Virus record (IMG/VR): IMGVR_UViG_3300031631_000003
Span: 1-53,000 of that record
Direction: 5' to 3' (one strand)
DNA from: a virus
DNA length: 53,000 nt
Positions 1 through 8,557 of the stretch are shown piece by piece. A program made the translations under genes and the position numbers. The notes beneath the pieces are model-generated. The model did not search any database. It was given only the letters and a program-made list of their open reading frames with translations, and was not told the DNA's origin. Within the stretch, counting starts at the first letter, position 1. Each line of letters begins with the position of its first letter.

Positions 1-257
1 ATTTTAAACTGTTGAATGATCAACTTGCATGGGCTGTACGTTTATGGTTACAGGGTGATACTGCCATGTTACCTCCTGATGAGATGTTGATCGAAGAGCT
101 TGCGGCATACACATATCAGATCGGTGATGATGGTAAACTGAGAGTGTCGAAGAAATCTGTTATTAAGGATTTACTCAGACGGTCTCCAGATCGCTTCGAT
201 TCACTTAAATTAACGTTTTATACAGAAGGAGCTGCTAATGGATACGATCTCAGTTAA
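1..257 (+). CDS. terL: Terminase large subunit, C-terminal end (partial)
   Basis: The reading frame is open to the left edge (first full codon at 3) and ends at TAA 255-257, so this is the tail end of a longer gene. The TTG at 12 is an internal codon, not a start. The last residues contain GKLRVSKKSVIKDLLRRSPD followed by RFDSLKLTF. This is the typical end of a terminase large subunit nuclease domain, where the Asp after SPDR/F belongs to the RNase H-like active site. The enzyme packages DNA into the procapsid and cuts concatemers. Its place just upstream of the portal gene fits. The ATPase domain lies outside the window. Confidence 0.85.
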   Translation, partial: FKLLNDQLAWAVRLWLQGDTAMLPPDEMLIEELAAYTYQIGDDGKLRVSKKSVIKDLLRRSPDRFDSLKLTFYTEGAANGYDLS

Positions 258-831
258 TATTTCTAGCAACTATACGAAACAGGGTTATATCTTTGGTAGT
301 AATATAATAATCTTCGATAGAATTTACTGCGGTGTTGCAGAGAATACAGCCGTTGTGCTTGGCGAGGAACGGTTTCATGGTGTTACCAATTATTATTTAC
401 TTGCTGACGTAGTATGCAAGACGTTCAATGATTTAATTAAAGTATTGTCAGCGATGAGGCGCATTAAAGTAAATGAGTTTTTCTGGAATCCTGACAAGGA
501 ACGGAACGAGATATTAACCAGGCATCACATCCAGGCGTTCAGAAGTAGGAAACCTCAGTTGTTTTTTAGTTCGATACCGTCGGATAGTACGTCGATTAGT
601 AGTGAGTGGGAGGCAATAACCACGGTGCTCGATCCTAAACATCTGTGGTTATTTAATGAGTCTAGGGTGCCAGCAGCTATCCAATCAATGCCGACAGACT
701 ATACAAAACTCAAGGCTGAGGATTACCCGTTGGTGGCGGCACTTGGGTATGCTCTCACGATGTTATTTGACATACCAATTCTGTCAGATAGCGACGATAT
801 GCAGCTATCATCACGTAAGTATGGAGGATAG
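238..831 (+). CDS. Hypothetical protein between terL and portal
   Basis: A 197-residue protein that I do not recognise. Its ATG overlaps the terL end by 20 bases and follows a good AAGGAG ribosome site at about 226-231, so it is translationally linked to terL. It is soluble, with no signal peptide or membrane segment; the C-terminal third (KLKAEDYPLVAALGYALTML) is helical and hydrophobic. Its position suggests a packaging or head-assembly accessory role, but nothing in the residues proves it. Confidence 0.7.
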   Translation: MDTISVNISSNYTKQGYIFGSNIIIFDRIYCGVAENTAVVLGEERFHGVTNYYLLADVVCKTFNDLIKVLSAMRRIKVNEFFWNPDKERNEILTRHHIQAFRSRKPQLFFSSIPSDSTSISSEWEAITTVLDPKHLWLFNESRVPAAIQSMPTDYTKLKAEDYPLVAALGYALTMLFDIPILSDSDDMQLSSRKYGG

Positions 832-852
832 TGTTACTGATTACACATAAAC

Positions 853-881
853 TTGACAATCGTGTTACTTAGTGTTATCCG
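853..881 (+). promoter_or_regulatory. Possible promoter ahead of portal gene
   Basis: A perfect -35 TTGACA lies at 853-858, then 17 bases, then a weak -10 TATCCG at 876-881, directly upstream of the portal ATG at 888. The -35 and spacing are ideal and the -10 is poor. It may be weak or need an activator. The start would leave a very short leader. Confidence 0.35.
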
Positions 882-887
882 TGTAGC

Positions 888-2972
888 ATGGATACAAATA
901 CTAACCCCGATGAGGTTCCTGTTGCTGGTTCAGTACTAGGACAGTTCATCGCTCAGAAATGTACACAGGCTATTGAAGATCGACAGTGGTTAACTAGCCG
1001 TTGGATCGAGGATATTATACAGCTTGAAGACCTGGATACCAAAGGTCATGTGCATAACATCACAAAACCAAAAACATTAACTGCAGAATCACGAATTAGT
1101 GATATCCTGTTTGTAGCCGGTGAAAAGAATTTCTCAGTTGATCCTGATCGTACTGTACCTGCAGAACATAAAGAGCAGGCTGAACAGTCCTCCGATACGC
1201 TCGAAAACAATATAGTCGAACTACTTGATGATTCTAATTATGAGAGTCAAGGTCGATTCATCATCAAGCAAGCTACTCAGTTGGGGTGTGGAATCCTCGA
1301 AGCACCTGTCAAAGATACCCAGCCTCGTAAGACATGGAACCAGGGGAAAGATGGTGAAGGTGAGCTTGTAAATACGTTAAGTATGGAGCTTGCTGACGTA
1401 ACGTCCGTTAAGTCTCGTACTATCTGGGATTACTTTCCTGATTTATCTGTAGCCAAACAAGAAGATTGCGCGTTTGAGTTTTATCGCAATTGGCTGTCAA
1501 AGGTTGATCTTCAAAACCTTCTGCTCGGTGATAGTGGTTTTAACACCCAAGAAATTCTTGATATCATCAACACCGAAACATATGCAACACCTCCTGATCA
1601 TATTACCGAACTTCGTGATGAGTCGTCTGCTGATGATCGTTCCGAAACGTACGTTATATGGAAATGTCACATGACTGTTCCAGTTGATATGGTTAAGGAT
1701 CTCTGCCAAAAAGAACCCGAACGTGAGGGAAACCTATTTGAAGAGGATGATCTTGACGAAAATGAATTTGATGTTGAAATACTTGCATGGGTATCTGAAT
1801 CAGGCAGGTTGCTAAAGTTCTGCCCTAATCCGCTCGAAACAGATGAGCGACCATACTCAGTATTCTGTTATGATCGTGATACTACTTGCTTCCTCGCATC
1901 TCCTGGTGTCCCCCGGTTAATAAGAAAACAGCAACAGGACGTCAACGCTTCGTGGGATCGTATACATGATAACGCTGATTTATCCGTTGGACCGCAGTGG
2001 ATTTATGATCCGAATATCGTTGAACCGATTCCAATTGATGGTGAAGTAACTCTGGATATGACCGCTAACAAAGGGTGGCGGATGAAACGTCCTGGTGTTG
2101 ATCCGAGTAAAGCGTTTCACTTCTTCAATGTTCCATCTGGTGTTGAAGAGAATATGATTATACTACAAACAGCACTCGCATTTGCTGATGTAGAGACTCA
2201 ACTGCCGCAGATTGCCGGTGGTGAGATATCCGCTGAACAATCCAGGATGGCGACTGAATCGCTTGAATTACTGATGAATGCTGCAAATGCAACTCAGCGT
2301 AGGATCATAAAAGACTATGATGATTTTGTAACTATTCCAATGGTTGGTCGTCTGATTGATGACGCCATGCAAAATAACCCAATTGAAGGTGTTCACGGGA
2401 GGTTTATCCCGAATGCTCATGGTACCAGTAGGCTGCTGCTGAAACAAACACAGATGATGAACGCGATGAATCTGTCGCAGATTGCTGGTAGTAATCCTCA
2501 TTTTGCAGCAAAGACTGACTGGGATTCTATGTATGACCAAATTATTCGTGGTCTACAGTTTGATCCCAAAGTTGTTACATTCTCAGAGGAAGAGATGGCG
2601 AAGAAGGCTGAAGAGAATCCGCCTCAACCATCCCCGGAAGAGATAGAAGCCCAAGCAAATATGCTTGAAGCCCAGAACGAACAGAAGAAAATCGATGTCG
2701 GTGTTCAGGAATCTCAGGCTAAAACACAGCTCGCAATAGAAGAATTGAAGTTTAAGAAGCAGAAAGCAGAAGCTGATTCTAAGATTGCGGTAATGAAACT
2801 TGAACTTGAGCGAGAGAAGATGGAACGAGATGGTCAGGGTAAAGTCGGTGAACTCGCATTCAAGCAGAAGGCCAAGGAGCGTGAGATAACCATGACTGCT
2901 GCCGCGAAAGAGAATGACCGGGCGAATGAATTTCTAATAGAATCACAAAACCCTAAGACGAAACAACACTGA
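888..2972 (+). CDS. Portal protein
   Basis: A 694-residue protein forming the dodecameric DNA gate at the capsid vertex. The middle (about residues 340-520) has portal-like features: a helix with LIRKQQQDVNASWDR, the segment FFNVPSGVEENM, and ADVETQLPQIAGGEISAEQS followed by a long helix. The last ~110 residues are K/E/Q-rich coiled coil (EAQNEQKKIDVGVQESQAKT), as in large podovirus portals. It follows terL and precedes scaffold and capsid, the standard order. The ribosome site is weak. The stop TGA overlaps the next ATG (TGATG). The family call rests on length, order and motifs; alignment to P22- and N4-type portals would settle the subfamily. Confidence 0.85.
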   Translation: MDTNTNPDEVPVAGSVLGQFIAQKCTQAIEDRQWLTSRWIEDIIQLEDLDTKGHVHNITKPKTLTAESRISDILFVAGEKNFSVDPDRTVPAEHKEQAEQSSDTLENNIVELLDDSNYESQGRFIIKQATQLGCGILEAPVKDTQPRKTWNQGKDGEGELVNTLSMELADVTSVKSRTIWDYFPDLSVAKQEDCAFEFYRNWLSKVDLQNLLLGDSGFNTQEILDIINTETYATPPDHITELRDESSADDRSETYVIWKCHMTVPVDMVKDLCQKEPEREGNLFEEDDLDENEFDVEILAWVSESGRLLKFCPNPLETDERPYSVFCYDRDTTCFLASPGVPRLIRKQQQDVNASWDRIHDNADLSVGPQWIYDPNIVEPIPIDGEVTLDMTANKGWRMKRPGVDPSKAFHFFNVPSGVEENMIILQTALAFADVETQLPQIAGGEISAEQSRMATESLELLMNAANATQRRIIKDYDDFVTIPMVGRLIDDAMQNNPIEGVHGRFIPNAHGTSRLLLKQTQMMNAMNLSQIAGSNPHFAAKTDWDSMYDQIIRGLQFDPKVVTFSEEEMAKKAEENPPQPSPEEIEAQANMLEAQNEQKKIDVGVQESQAKTQLAIEELKFKKQKAEADSKIAVMKLELEREKMERDGQGKVGELAFKQKAKEREITMTAAAKENDRANEFLIESQNPKTKQH

Positions 2973-3142
2973 TGCGGGCTATCGAGTGGTATGAAGTACA
3001 GAAGTTTCTAAAAGAACAGATAAAATACTGCACTGAGCGGTGTATTGATGTTGATGTTACAGATAAGGAACGCCTGATTAATGCAAGTGAACTCAGAGCG
3101 TTTGAACGTGTTCTCAATCTACAAGGTGAGGAGCCGGTATAG
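2972..3142 (+). CDS. Small head-region protein
   Basis: A 56-residue ORF that fills the gap between portal and scaffold exactly. Its ATG overlaps the portal stop (TGATG) and its TAG abuts the scaffold ATG at 3143. The product starts MRAIEWYEVQKFLKEQI and ends LNLQGEEPV; it is charged and helical. Such tight coupling on both sides supports a real gene. Small proteins at this position are common in phage head operons. The function is unknown. Confidence 0.7.
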   Translation: MRAIEWYEVQKFLKEQIKYCTERCIDVDVTDKERLINASELRAFERVLNLQGEEPV

Positions 3143-3937
3143 ATGAGTGATAAAGATTTTGATGATGCATTTAATGCTGTAGTGAGTGACGAAGAGACTG
3201 TTATTGTTGATGACAAGGTGGATCCACCTGCTGATGCTGAAGTCGTCGATGAAAAAACTCCAGATCAGATGGAGATTGACAAGTTACAACAGACAGTAAT
3301 GCGTCAGGCCGCTTCTCAGTCTGCACTACAGAAGAAACTTGATAACAAAGCTGAATTGATTAAGCCGAAACAGTTTGCGCCTGTCATTGATGACAAAGGT
3401 GTATTTACTGATTCATTTGAGGAATTGAAAAAAGAATTTCCCGAAGCTGATTTTGGTCGTGTTGAGGATATAATCACTCAACAGCAGACTCAGATTTCTG
3501 AGTTAGCTAATCGGTTTGAAACTACGGCTACAAATAACAATGAAATGCAGAGAGTGCAACGCCTCAAAGAGCAGACATCGATTGTGTCACAAACACACCC
3601 CTACCTGCAAGAGACTGTGCAATCTGAAGAATTTGTAAACTGGCAGAAAACGCTTACCCCTGCAGAAATGACCCACGTAAAGAGTGCTGTTAACGCTGAC
3701 GAGATTAACAACATCTTAAACGTCTTCAAGTCTGCCACAGGTTATAAGAGTAAAGCTGCCCAGGAAGTAGAATCCACAGAGATTGCCGAGGCTACAGTTA
3801 AGAAACGTGAGAAACGTACACAAGCTGCCCAAGGTATTTCAACGAAACAACAAGCGTCACCTGCAACTGGTGCAAGTGATAAACTTAACGAAGATGCTAT
3901 ATTCGATCAGGTATTTGCCAATCTAGGTATCTCGTAA
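3143..3937 (+). CDS. Capsid scaffolding protein
   Basis: A 264-residue acidic, coiled-coil-rich protein placed between portal and capsid, which is the scaffold position. The N-terminus is strongly acidic (DEETVIVDDKVDPPADAEVV). Residues ~50-150 are helical with Q-rich heptads (IITQQQTQISELANRFE), and the C-terminus has a basic patch (KKREKRTQAAQG), like the capsid-binding end of other scaffolds. It would guide procapsid assembly and leave before or during packaging. The ATG immediately follows the previous stop, with AGGTGAGGA upstream. No protease motif is visible, so autoproteolysis is not suggested. Confidence 0.8.
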   Translation: MSDKDFDDAFNAVVSDEETVIVDDKVDPPADAEVVDEKTPDQMEIDKLQQTVMRQAASQSALQKKLDNKAELIKPKQFAPVIDDKGVFTDSFEELKKEFPEADFGRVEDIITQQQTQISELANRFETTATNNNEMQRVQRLKEQTSIVSQTHPYLQETVQSEEFVNWQKTLTPAEMTHVKSAVNADEINNILNVFKSATGYKSKAAQEVESTEIAEATVKKREKRTQAAQGISTKQQASPATGASDKLNEDAIFDQVFANLGIS

Positions 3938-3960
3938 CTTTACTCTTATGGTGAAATAAA

Positions 3961-5244
3961 ATGACTATGACAACTGTTGCGCCTGTCGCGCAACGTACAA
4001 ATGTATATGCCGAGGCTGAAACGCTGGCACATGCGCAACCCGTTCAAGCATTGAATATATTTGGCGACTCTCACTCACTACCAAAGAACAGTGGTAAGAT
4101 TCTTTCCATGCGTCGTTGGGACGTTAAAGCACTGGTCGTTGATGGTAATGGTGATCCTGTTGCACTGACTGAGGGTGTTGAACCTGCTGGTGCTGATATC
4201 ACTTACAGCAATGTTGAGGTTACTCTCAAGCAGTATGGTGATTTTGTGAAGATTACAGATCGCTGTGAAGACGAGTATGAGGACCCCGTCCGTCAGCACG
4301 CTACTGAACAGAACGGTGAGCAAGCCGGAGAAATAATCGAACTCGCATGTTGGGGCGCTATTCGTGGTGGCTCTAATGTTGAGTACTCGAATGGTACTGA
4401 CCGAGATGAAGTCAACACTGCAGTTAACGATGCAATGATTCAACGTATCGAACGTTCTTTGATGGCCGAGAAAGGAAAGCATATCCGCAAAGTACAGACC
4501 GGTAGTAAGAATTATGCCACCGTTACTGTTCCCGCATCTTATGTAATCATTGGTCATACTGATCTCCTGAAGGATTTCCAGGCGCTTACTGGTTGGAAAC
4601 CATATGATGCTTATGCATCACAGGATCGCATCTGTAATTATGAGGAGGGAACCGTTGGTAAATTTCGTGTAATCCTTTCACCCACCGTTACTAATTGGGC
4701 CGATGCTGGTGCAGCTAAAGGAACCATGGTATCTACTACTGGAACCTCTGCTGATGTTTATCCATTTATTGCATTTGCAGACCATGCATATGGTCATACC
4801 CGGCTTAAAGGGAAAGGCGCTATTCAGCCAATGATTGTACAGCCGAATATGCCAAGTGCTGGAGATCGTTTAGGTCAAATGGGTTCAGTTGGGTCAACTT
4901 CATTTCGGCCCCATTCCACAGCAATGTGGAATTGATAAGTTGGTGAATTGCTGGAACGCTAAGGTGGAGACACTATGCCAATCAGCAGCGAAGCCGTTGT
5001 TAAAACGGAACGTTCAGAGACTATCCCTTGACAGGGAGTACGCATCAAACGATGTGGAAGTGCCAGCCATCCTATAAACGGATGATGATATAGTCCAATC
5101 TTGCAGGAAACTGTAAGCAGTTCATAAGTGAACGGGGTATGAAGTAGTGATCATACTCGAATTTCTGGGAAAGCAAGTTACGTAGCAGGTATTACAGCCG
5201 AGTTTTGGCTGATCAGAGGTGAGGTCGCAGCTACTGCGGTTTAG
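3961..5244 (+). CDS. Major capsid protein (N4-gp56 type), interrupted by a group I intron: exons 3961..4894 and 5168..5244
   Basis: The main shell protein. The first exon encodes an N4-gp56-family capsid: N-terminal arm, SLPKNSGKILSMRRWD, a TLKQYGDFVKITD strand and the long helix around EIIELACWGAI. Read straight through, the frame stops at 4933-4935 after an atypical tail. Removing 4895-5167 joins T4894 to G5168, makes a Trp codon across the junction and continues KASYVAGITAEFWLIRGEVA to TAG 5242-5244. The product has 336 residues with a proper family-like C-terminus. The exon lengths (934 + 77 = 1011) keep frame. The intron evidence is given separately. An unspliced RNA would give a 324-residue protein with a different end. 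Confidence 0.85.
4895..5167 (+). ncRNA. Group I self-splicing intron in the capsid gene
   Basis: A 273-nt intron with no internal endonuclease ORF. The conserved core is readable: P element AATTGCTGGAA (4946-4956), Q element AATCAGCAGCGAAG (4980-4993), R element GTTCAGAGACTAT (5012-5024) and S element GATATAGTCC (5087-5096). P7 is GACTAT 5019-5024 with ATAGTC 5090-5095; P8 is CATCC/GGATG; P2 is TTCCACA-GCAA-TGTGGAA (4914-4931), closed by a GNRA loop. P1 pairs exon GTTGGGT with intron GCCCCAT (4908-4914), with one mismatch and the required U.G at the 5' splice site. The intron ends in G (5167). Hairpins CTTGCAG/CTGTAAG and GTTCA/TGAAC follow in the P9 region. The exact boundaries are inferred from P1, terminal G and frame. 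Confidence 0.88.
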
Positions 5245-5254
5245 TATTTAACCT

Positions 5255-5288
5255 ATCCACCTGTCTTGACTGTAATGGACAGGTGGAT
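5255..5288 (+). terminator. Probable terminator or processing hairpin after capsid gene
   Basis: A perfect 11-bp inverted repeat ATCCACCTGTC/GACAGGTGGAT with a 12-nt loop lies 10 bases after the spliced capsid stop and is followed by an A/T-rich run, TAATATTATTT. The U-tract is imperfect, so partial termination or 3'-end protection of the abundant capsid mRNA is as likely as full termination. A TTGACT/TAATAT pair with 17-bp spacing overlaps it, which could also act as a promoter for the next gene. Confidence 0.55.
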
Positions 5289-5314
5289 TAATATTATTTA
5301 ATGGAGCACAAGAA

Positions 5315-5791
5315 ATGACCGAAGAGACTAAAGACGCTGAAGTAGTGACAGAGCCTTCTAAGAAACTCACCCCAGCGCAGAAAGCTGCGAAAACCAAAGC
5401 TGCAAATAAACTCAAAACTGCCCGTGTTGTTAAAACACGTACCGAAGCAATCAATATCCTGATGGAGATGAATGTACCGTTTGATCAGAAGGCTGACGAT
5501 ATAGCCTTGATTGCCATTGCTGAACAGATTCCTGTTGAAAAGTGGTACAAGATCGAGATTCAAACCCGTGATGAATTTGCTACAAAACAAGCGTTTTGTA
5601 AAGTGAATGGTAAGTCATGGCGACTCGAACGAGGTGTCGAACATAAAGTACCAGCTCGTGTGGTAGCGGCATTTAGAAATGCTGTCAGCAAGACTGTTGA
5701 CATGATCGATACCGTTAACGGTAAGAAGATCGTCGAACGAGAACGAAGAAATGAAATGATTTCTATACTTGGGGAGACTTCAGCACCGTGA
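5315..5791 (+). CDS. Hypothetical head/neck protein
   Basis: A 158-residue protein, start ATG at 5315 behind GGAG (5302-5305). The first ~45 residues are Lys/Ala-rich and disordered-looking (KLTPAQKAAKTKAANKLKTA). The rest is a compact mixed domain containing FCKVNGKSWRLERGVEHKVP and VVAAFRNAVSKTV. The position between capsid and neck adaptor, and coupling to the next gene through GTGA, suggest a head-completion or decoration role. No family recognised. Confidence 0.7.
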   Translation: MTEETKDAEVVTEPSKKLTPAQKAAKTKAANKLKTARVVKTRTEAINILMEMNVPFDQKADDIALIAIAEQIPVEKWYKIEIQTRDEFATKQAFCKVNGKSWRLERGVEHKVPARVVAAFRNAVSKTVDMIDTVNGKKIVERERRNEMISILGETSAP

Positions 5792-6501
5792 ATTATTTAG
5801 CTCTTGCTAAAAAGATGTGTCGCGCAATAGGGTATGCGGAGCCTACTTCTATTGCGTTGGCCGGGGCTGACCAATCACTTGTGTTCGAGTGGTTGGCAGA
5901 CGCTTGGGTTCATATACAGGAGACAGAAGAAAGATGGTCGTTTATGCAATTCTCTGCCACTGTCAACGCCCTGATTAATAAATCTACATACACGCCTGTT
6001 GAGATGGGGCTACCAACACTCCGAGAAATCGTTGTCGGTAGGACGATCCTCACAGAAACAGACGGTACGTTCATTAAGTATATGACCTGGGTAACACCGG
6101 CGGAGATGGAATATAAAACCATGACAGCTCCGTTGATTGGTATCCCTGAGTTTTACTCCACAGAGCGTGGTGTTGTGACTATCTATCCCACGCCAGATAA
6201 GGCATATAAGGCTAATATCCAATACATGGTTAACCCTGTTGTCCTCACACTTGACACAGACGAACCAGCAGCACCTGAACACTTCCACAAAATTATCTTA
6301 TTCAAAGCGTTGCATGAATATTCTGTGAGTGACAACTCACCAGAGCAGTTTCAGTTTGGATCTGTTGAATTTGAACAATATCTGAACCGGATGAATCGTG
6401 AATGTCTCCCTCAACCATCGATGAGCGGAAGAAAGACAGGAAAATTCTACGAACAGAAACACTCGAATAGGTATTCAGCAAATGCAGGGTATACAGTTTA
6501 G
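5788..6501 (+). CDS. Head-to-tail adaptor protein (probable)
   Basis: A 237-residue protein starting at a GTG that overlaps the previous stop (GTGA), with GGGGAG at 5770-5775. The N-terminal helices (MNYLALAKKMCRAIGY, LVFEWLADAWVHIQ) and the later segment GVVTIYPTPDKAYKANIQY fit podovirus adaptor proteins such as P22 gp4/T7 gp11-like neck rings, which extend the portal channel. The following 691-residue gene fits a nozzle. The call rests on fold-like pattern and order rather than a signature motif. Confidence 0.6.
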   Translation: MNYLALAKKMCRAIGYAEPTSIALAGADQSLVFEWLADAWVHIQETEERWSFMQFSATVNALINKSTYTPVEMGLPTLREIVVGRTILTETDGTFIKYMTWVTPAEMEYKTMTAPLIGIPEFYSTERGVVTIYPTPDKAYKANIQYMVNPVVLTLDTDEPAAPEHFHKIILFKALHEYSVSDNSPEQFQFGSVEFEQYLNRMNRECLPQPSMSGRKTGKFYEQKHSNRYSANAGYTV

Positions 6502-8557
6502 CAAAACTTCTTCACAAGTAATCCTCCCAGAAGGAGGTCTCAATACCGAGACCTCTAAATTAGCAATTCCTCCTGGTCAAATGATCGGGTGTTCTAACGT
6601 CGAGATTGGTGAGCCTAAAGGATGGCGAAGATCAGACGGCTATGAACGCTTTGACGGTCATCCTCGACCACATCTAGCAGAGTACACAGCATATGAGGCA
6701 ACGTTTAGTAATGAAGCCGTATCGGGTGCTGAGTTCACCGGACCAACTGGCTCAGGAATTATACTTGATGATTATGAATCTGATTCTGAGGTCATATGGT
6801 TGTATGTTGCCGTTGGTACTGTCGCGGCAACTGATATTCTAACTGTTGCTGCAGTTAACATCTGTACACTTGATGTCCTGACTGCCGCCGAAACAATTGA
6901 AGATACCAAAACATATACAGATCGTGCTGTAACCGCTGCTAGGAGTTACATCGGAGAGGTTACTGGTACTGGTGACATTAATGGTGTCTGGTCATATAAG
7001 GGAAATGTTTATGCGTTTCGTGACGGGATTATGTATGAATCTTCAAGCGCTGGATGGGTTGTTGTGGTATTTCCCAGTGAGATTGAGTTTGACACTGGGT
7101 CAGCAGTGACTTCATCTGACATCCCGGCTGTTGGAGACACCGTAACAAACGGGACAGCTACTGCTGATGTTGTTGGTATACAAAAGACTAATGCCGCTGC
7201 CGATGGGTGGACTGATAATCTGGCTATCGGGGTTATTACAGTATCAAATATCACTGGTGGAACGTTTGCCGATACCGATACCTTGACATTTGCTGGTACG
7301 GGTGCAGGTGCAACGGCCGTTGCAACTACTGATCAAACACAGATCGTCTTGAATACTGATGGTCGTTATGAATTTAAGAACTATAATTTCAGCGGATCTG
7401 CCGATACTCTAAATATGTATGGTGTTGACGGTGCCAATTATATGTTTAGTTTTGACGGTACAACATACCTGCAGATTCGTACTGGTCTTGAAGACGATAC
7501 ACCGAGTCATATATTTATGATGAATTTCCAAGCGTTCGTCTCTAAGCTTGGGTCGTGGCTACTGTCACCACTTGGTGATGTCTTCGGAACGTGGGAAAAT
7601 GTGCGTGGGTCTGATGAGTGGGCGATGGGCGATACGATTGTCGGGGCTATAACAAGTCCTGGTGGAACCGCGCTATCATTTGCAAGAAATTCTATCTCAA
7701 TTATATACCCTACTGACAGCGGATACTATGCGATTAAGCCTTATGCATCTGATTATGGTGCGCTGGAATGGTCTCTGCAGAATGCAGTCGCTCCTATCTG
7801 TATCTCCGATGGTGGTGTCACACTGATTCAACCTACTGATAAGTTCGGTGATTTTGAAGCTGGTCAGGCTGATGAGGTTATCAGGGATTTAATATCCGGG
7901 CTCAAAGAATCGTTCGTTACATCGGTTGTTTTTAGGAACAAGAAAGAATACAGGATGTTTTTCTCGAACGGTACAACTGTTCGCTTGAAGTTCGGTATAA
8001 ATTCAGTGGTTGGATTTAGTGTTGATGAATATCCACTGACCGTAAGAGGGTGCACGGCTTCTGTTCGCTCAGATCGTTTCTTGACTGATACGACTGTCGA
8101 AAAGGATCATGTATTTTTCTACTCGGATAACGGATATATTTATCAGATGGATGCTGGGGATTCATTTGATGGTGATGATATAGTAGCATTCTACGCATTG
8201 CCATGGAATCACATGGGTTCGCCCAGGATGAAAAAACGCTGGTACGATGTAATTCTTGAAATTGAAACGAAAGACTCTGGGGTGATGATCGGGGTGAAGC
8301 CTGTTTATGATATGTATTCTCCTGAGCGTACAGATGTAAATGAGACAAATGTCCAGGTAGATTTGCCTGGTGGTATCTGGGGTGAAGTGAATTGGGATGA
8401 GTTCTACTGGTCAGAATCACCAACAGGTGGAATGTATAAAATACGATTGAGAAGTACAACCCCAGGACTTGGTTTAGTAATCGGCTCCGTTGGTGGTGCT
8501 TCGTGGAATGTACGATCAATAACAACAAGATTCTCAGGACGGGGAGAGGTAAGATAA
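6482..8557 (+). CDS. Tail nozzle / DNA-stabilisation-type tail protein
   Basis: A 691-residue, beta-rich protein immediately after the adaptor, which is the position of P22 gp10 or T7 gp12-type nozzle proteins. It begins MQGIQFSKTSSQVILPEGGL and continues LNTETSKLAIPPGQMIGCSN, an opening often seen in nozzle proteins of this class. It contains blocks such as GSWLLSPLGDVFGTWENVRG and FARNSISIIYPTDSGYYAI that look like beta-propeller blades, and ends with GEVNWDEFYWSESPTGG and a short basic tail. It would close the short tail tube and retain DNA. Its start overlaps the adaptor by 20 bases. Confidence 0.65.
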   Translation: MQGIQFSKTSSQVILPEGGLNTETSKLAIPPGQMIGCSNVEIGEPKGWRRSDGYERFDGHPRPHLAEYTAYEATFSNEAVSGAEFTGPTGSGIILDDYESDSEVIWLYVAVGTVAATDILTVAAVNICTLDVLTAAETIEDTKTYTDRAVTAARSYIGEVTGTGDINGVWSYKGNVYAFRDGIMYESSSAGWVVVVFPSEIEFDTGSAVTSSDIPAVGDTVTNGTATADVVGIQKTNAAADGWTDNLAIGVITVSNITGGTFADTDTLTFAGTGAGATAVATTDQTQIVLNTDGRYEFKNYNFSGSADTLNMYGVDGANYMFSFDGTTYLQIRTGLEDDTPSHIFMMNFQAFVSKLGSWLLSPLGDVFGTWENVRGSDEWAMGDTIVGAITSPGGTALSFARNSISIIYPTDSGYYAIKPYASDYGALEWSLQNAVAPICISDGGVTLIQPTDKFGDFEAGQADEVIRDLISGLKESFVTSVVFRNKKEYRMFFSNGTTVRLKFGINSVVGFSVDEYPLTVRGCTASVRSDRFLTDTTVEKDHVFFYSDNGYIYQMDAGDSFDGDDIVAFYALPWNHMGSPRMKKRWYDVILEIETKDSGVMIGVKPVYDMYSPERTDVNETNVQVDLPGGIWGEVNWDEFYWSESPTGGMYKIRLRSTTPGLGLVIGSVGGASWNVRSITTRFSGRGEVR

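Noticed and set aside
4889-5077. 62-residue ORF over the capsid end
   Set aside because: It lies within the group I intron and exon junction; intron core elements explain the sequence.
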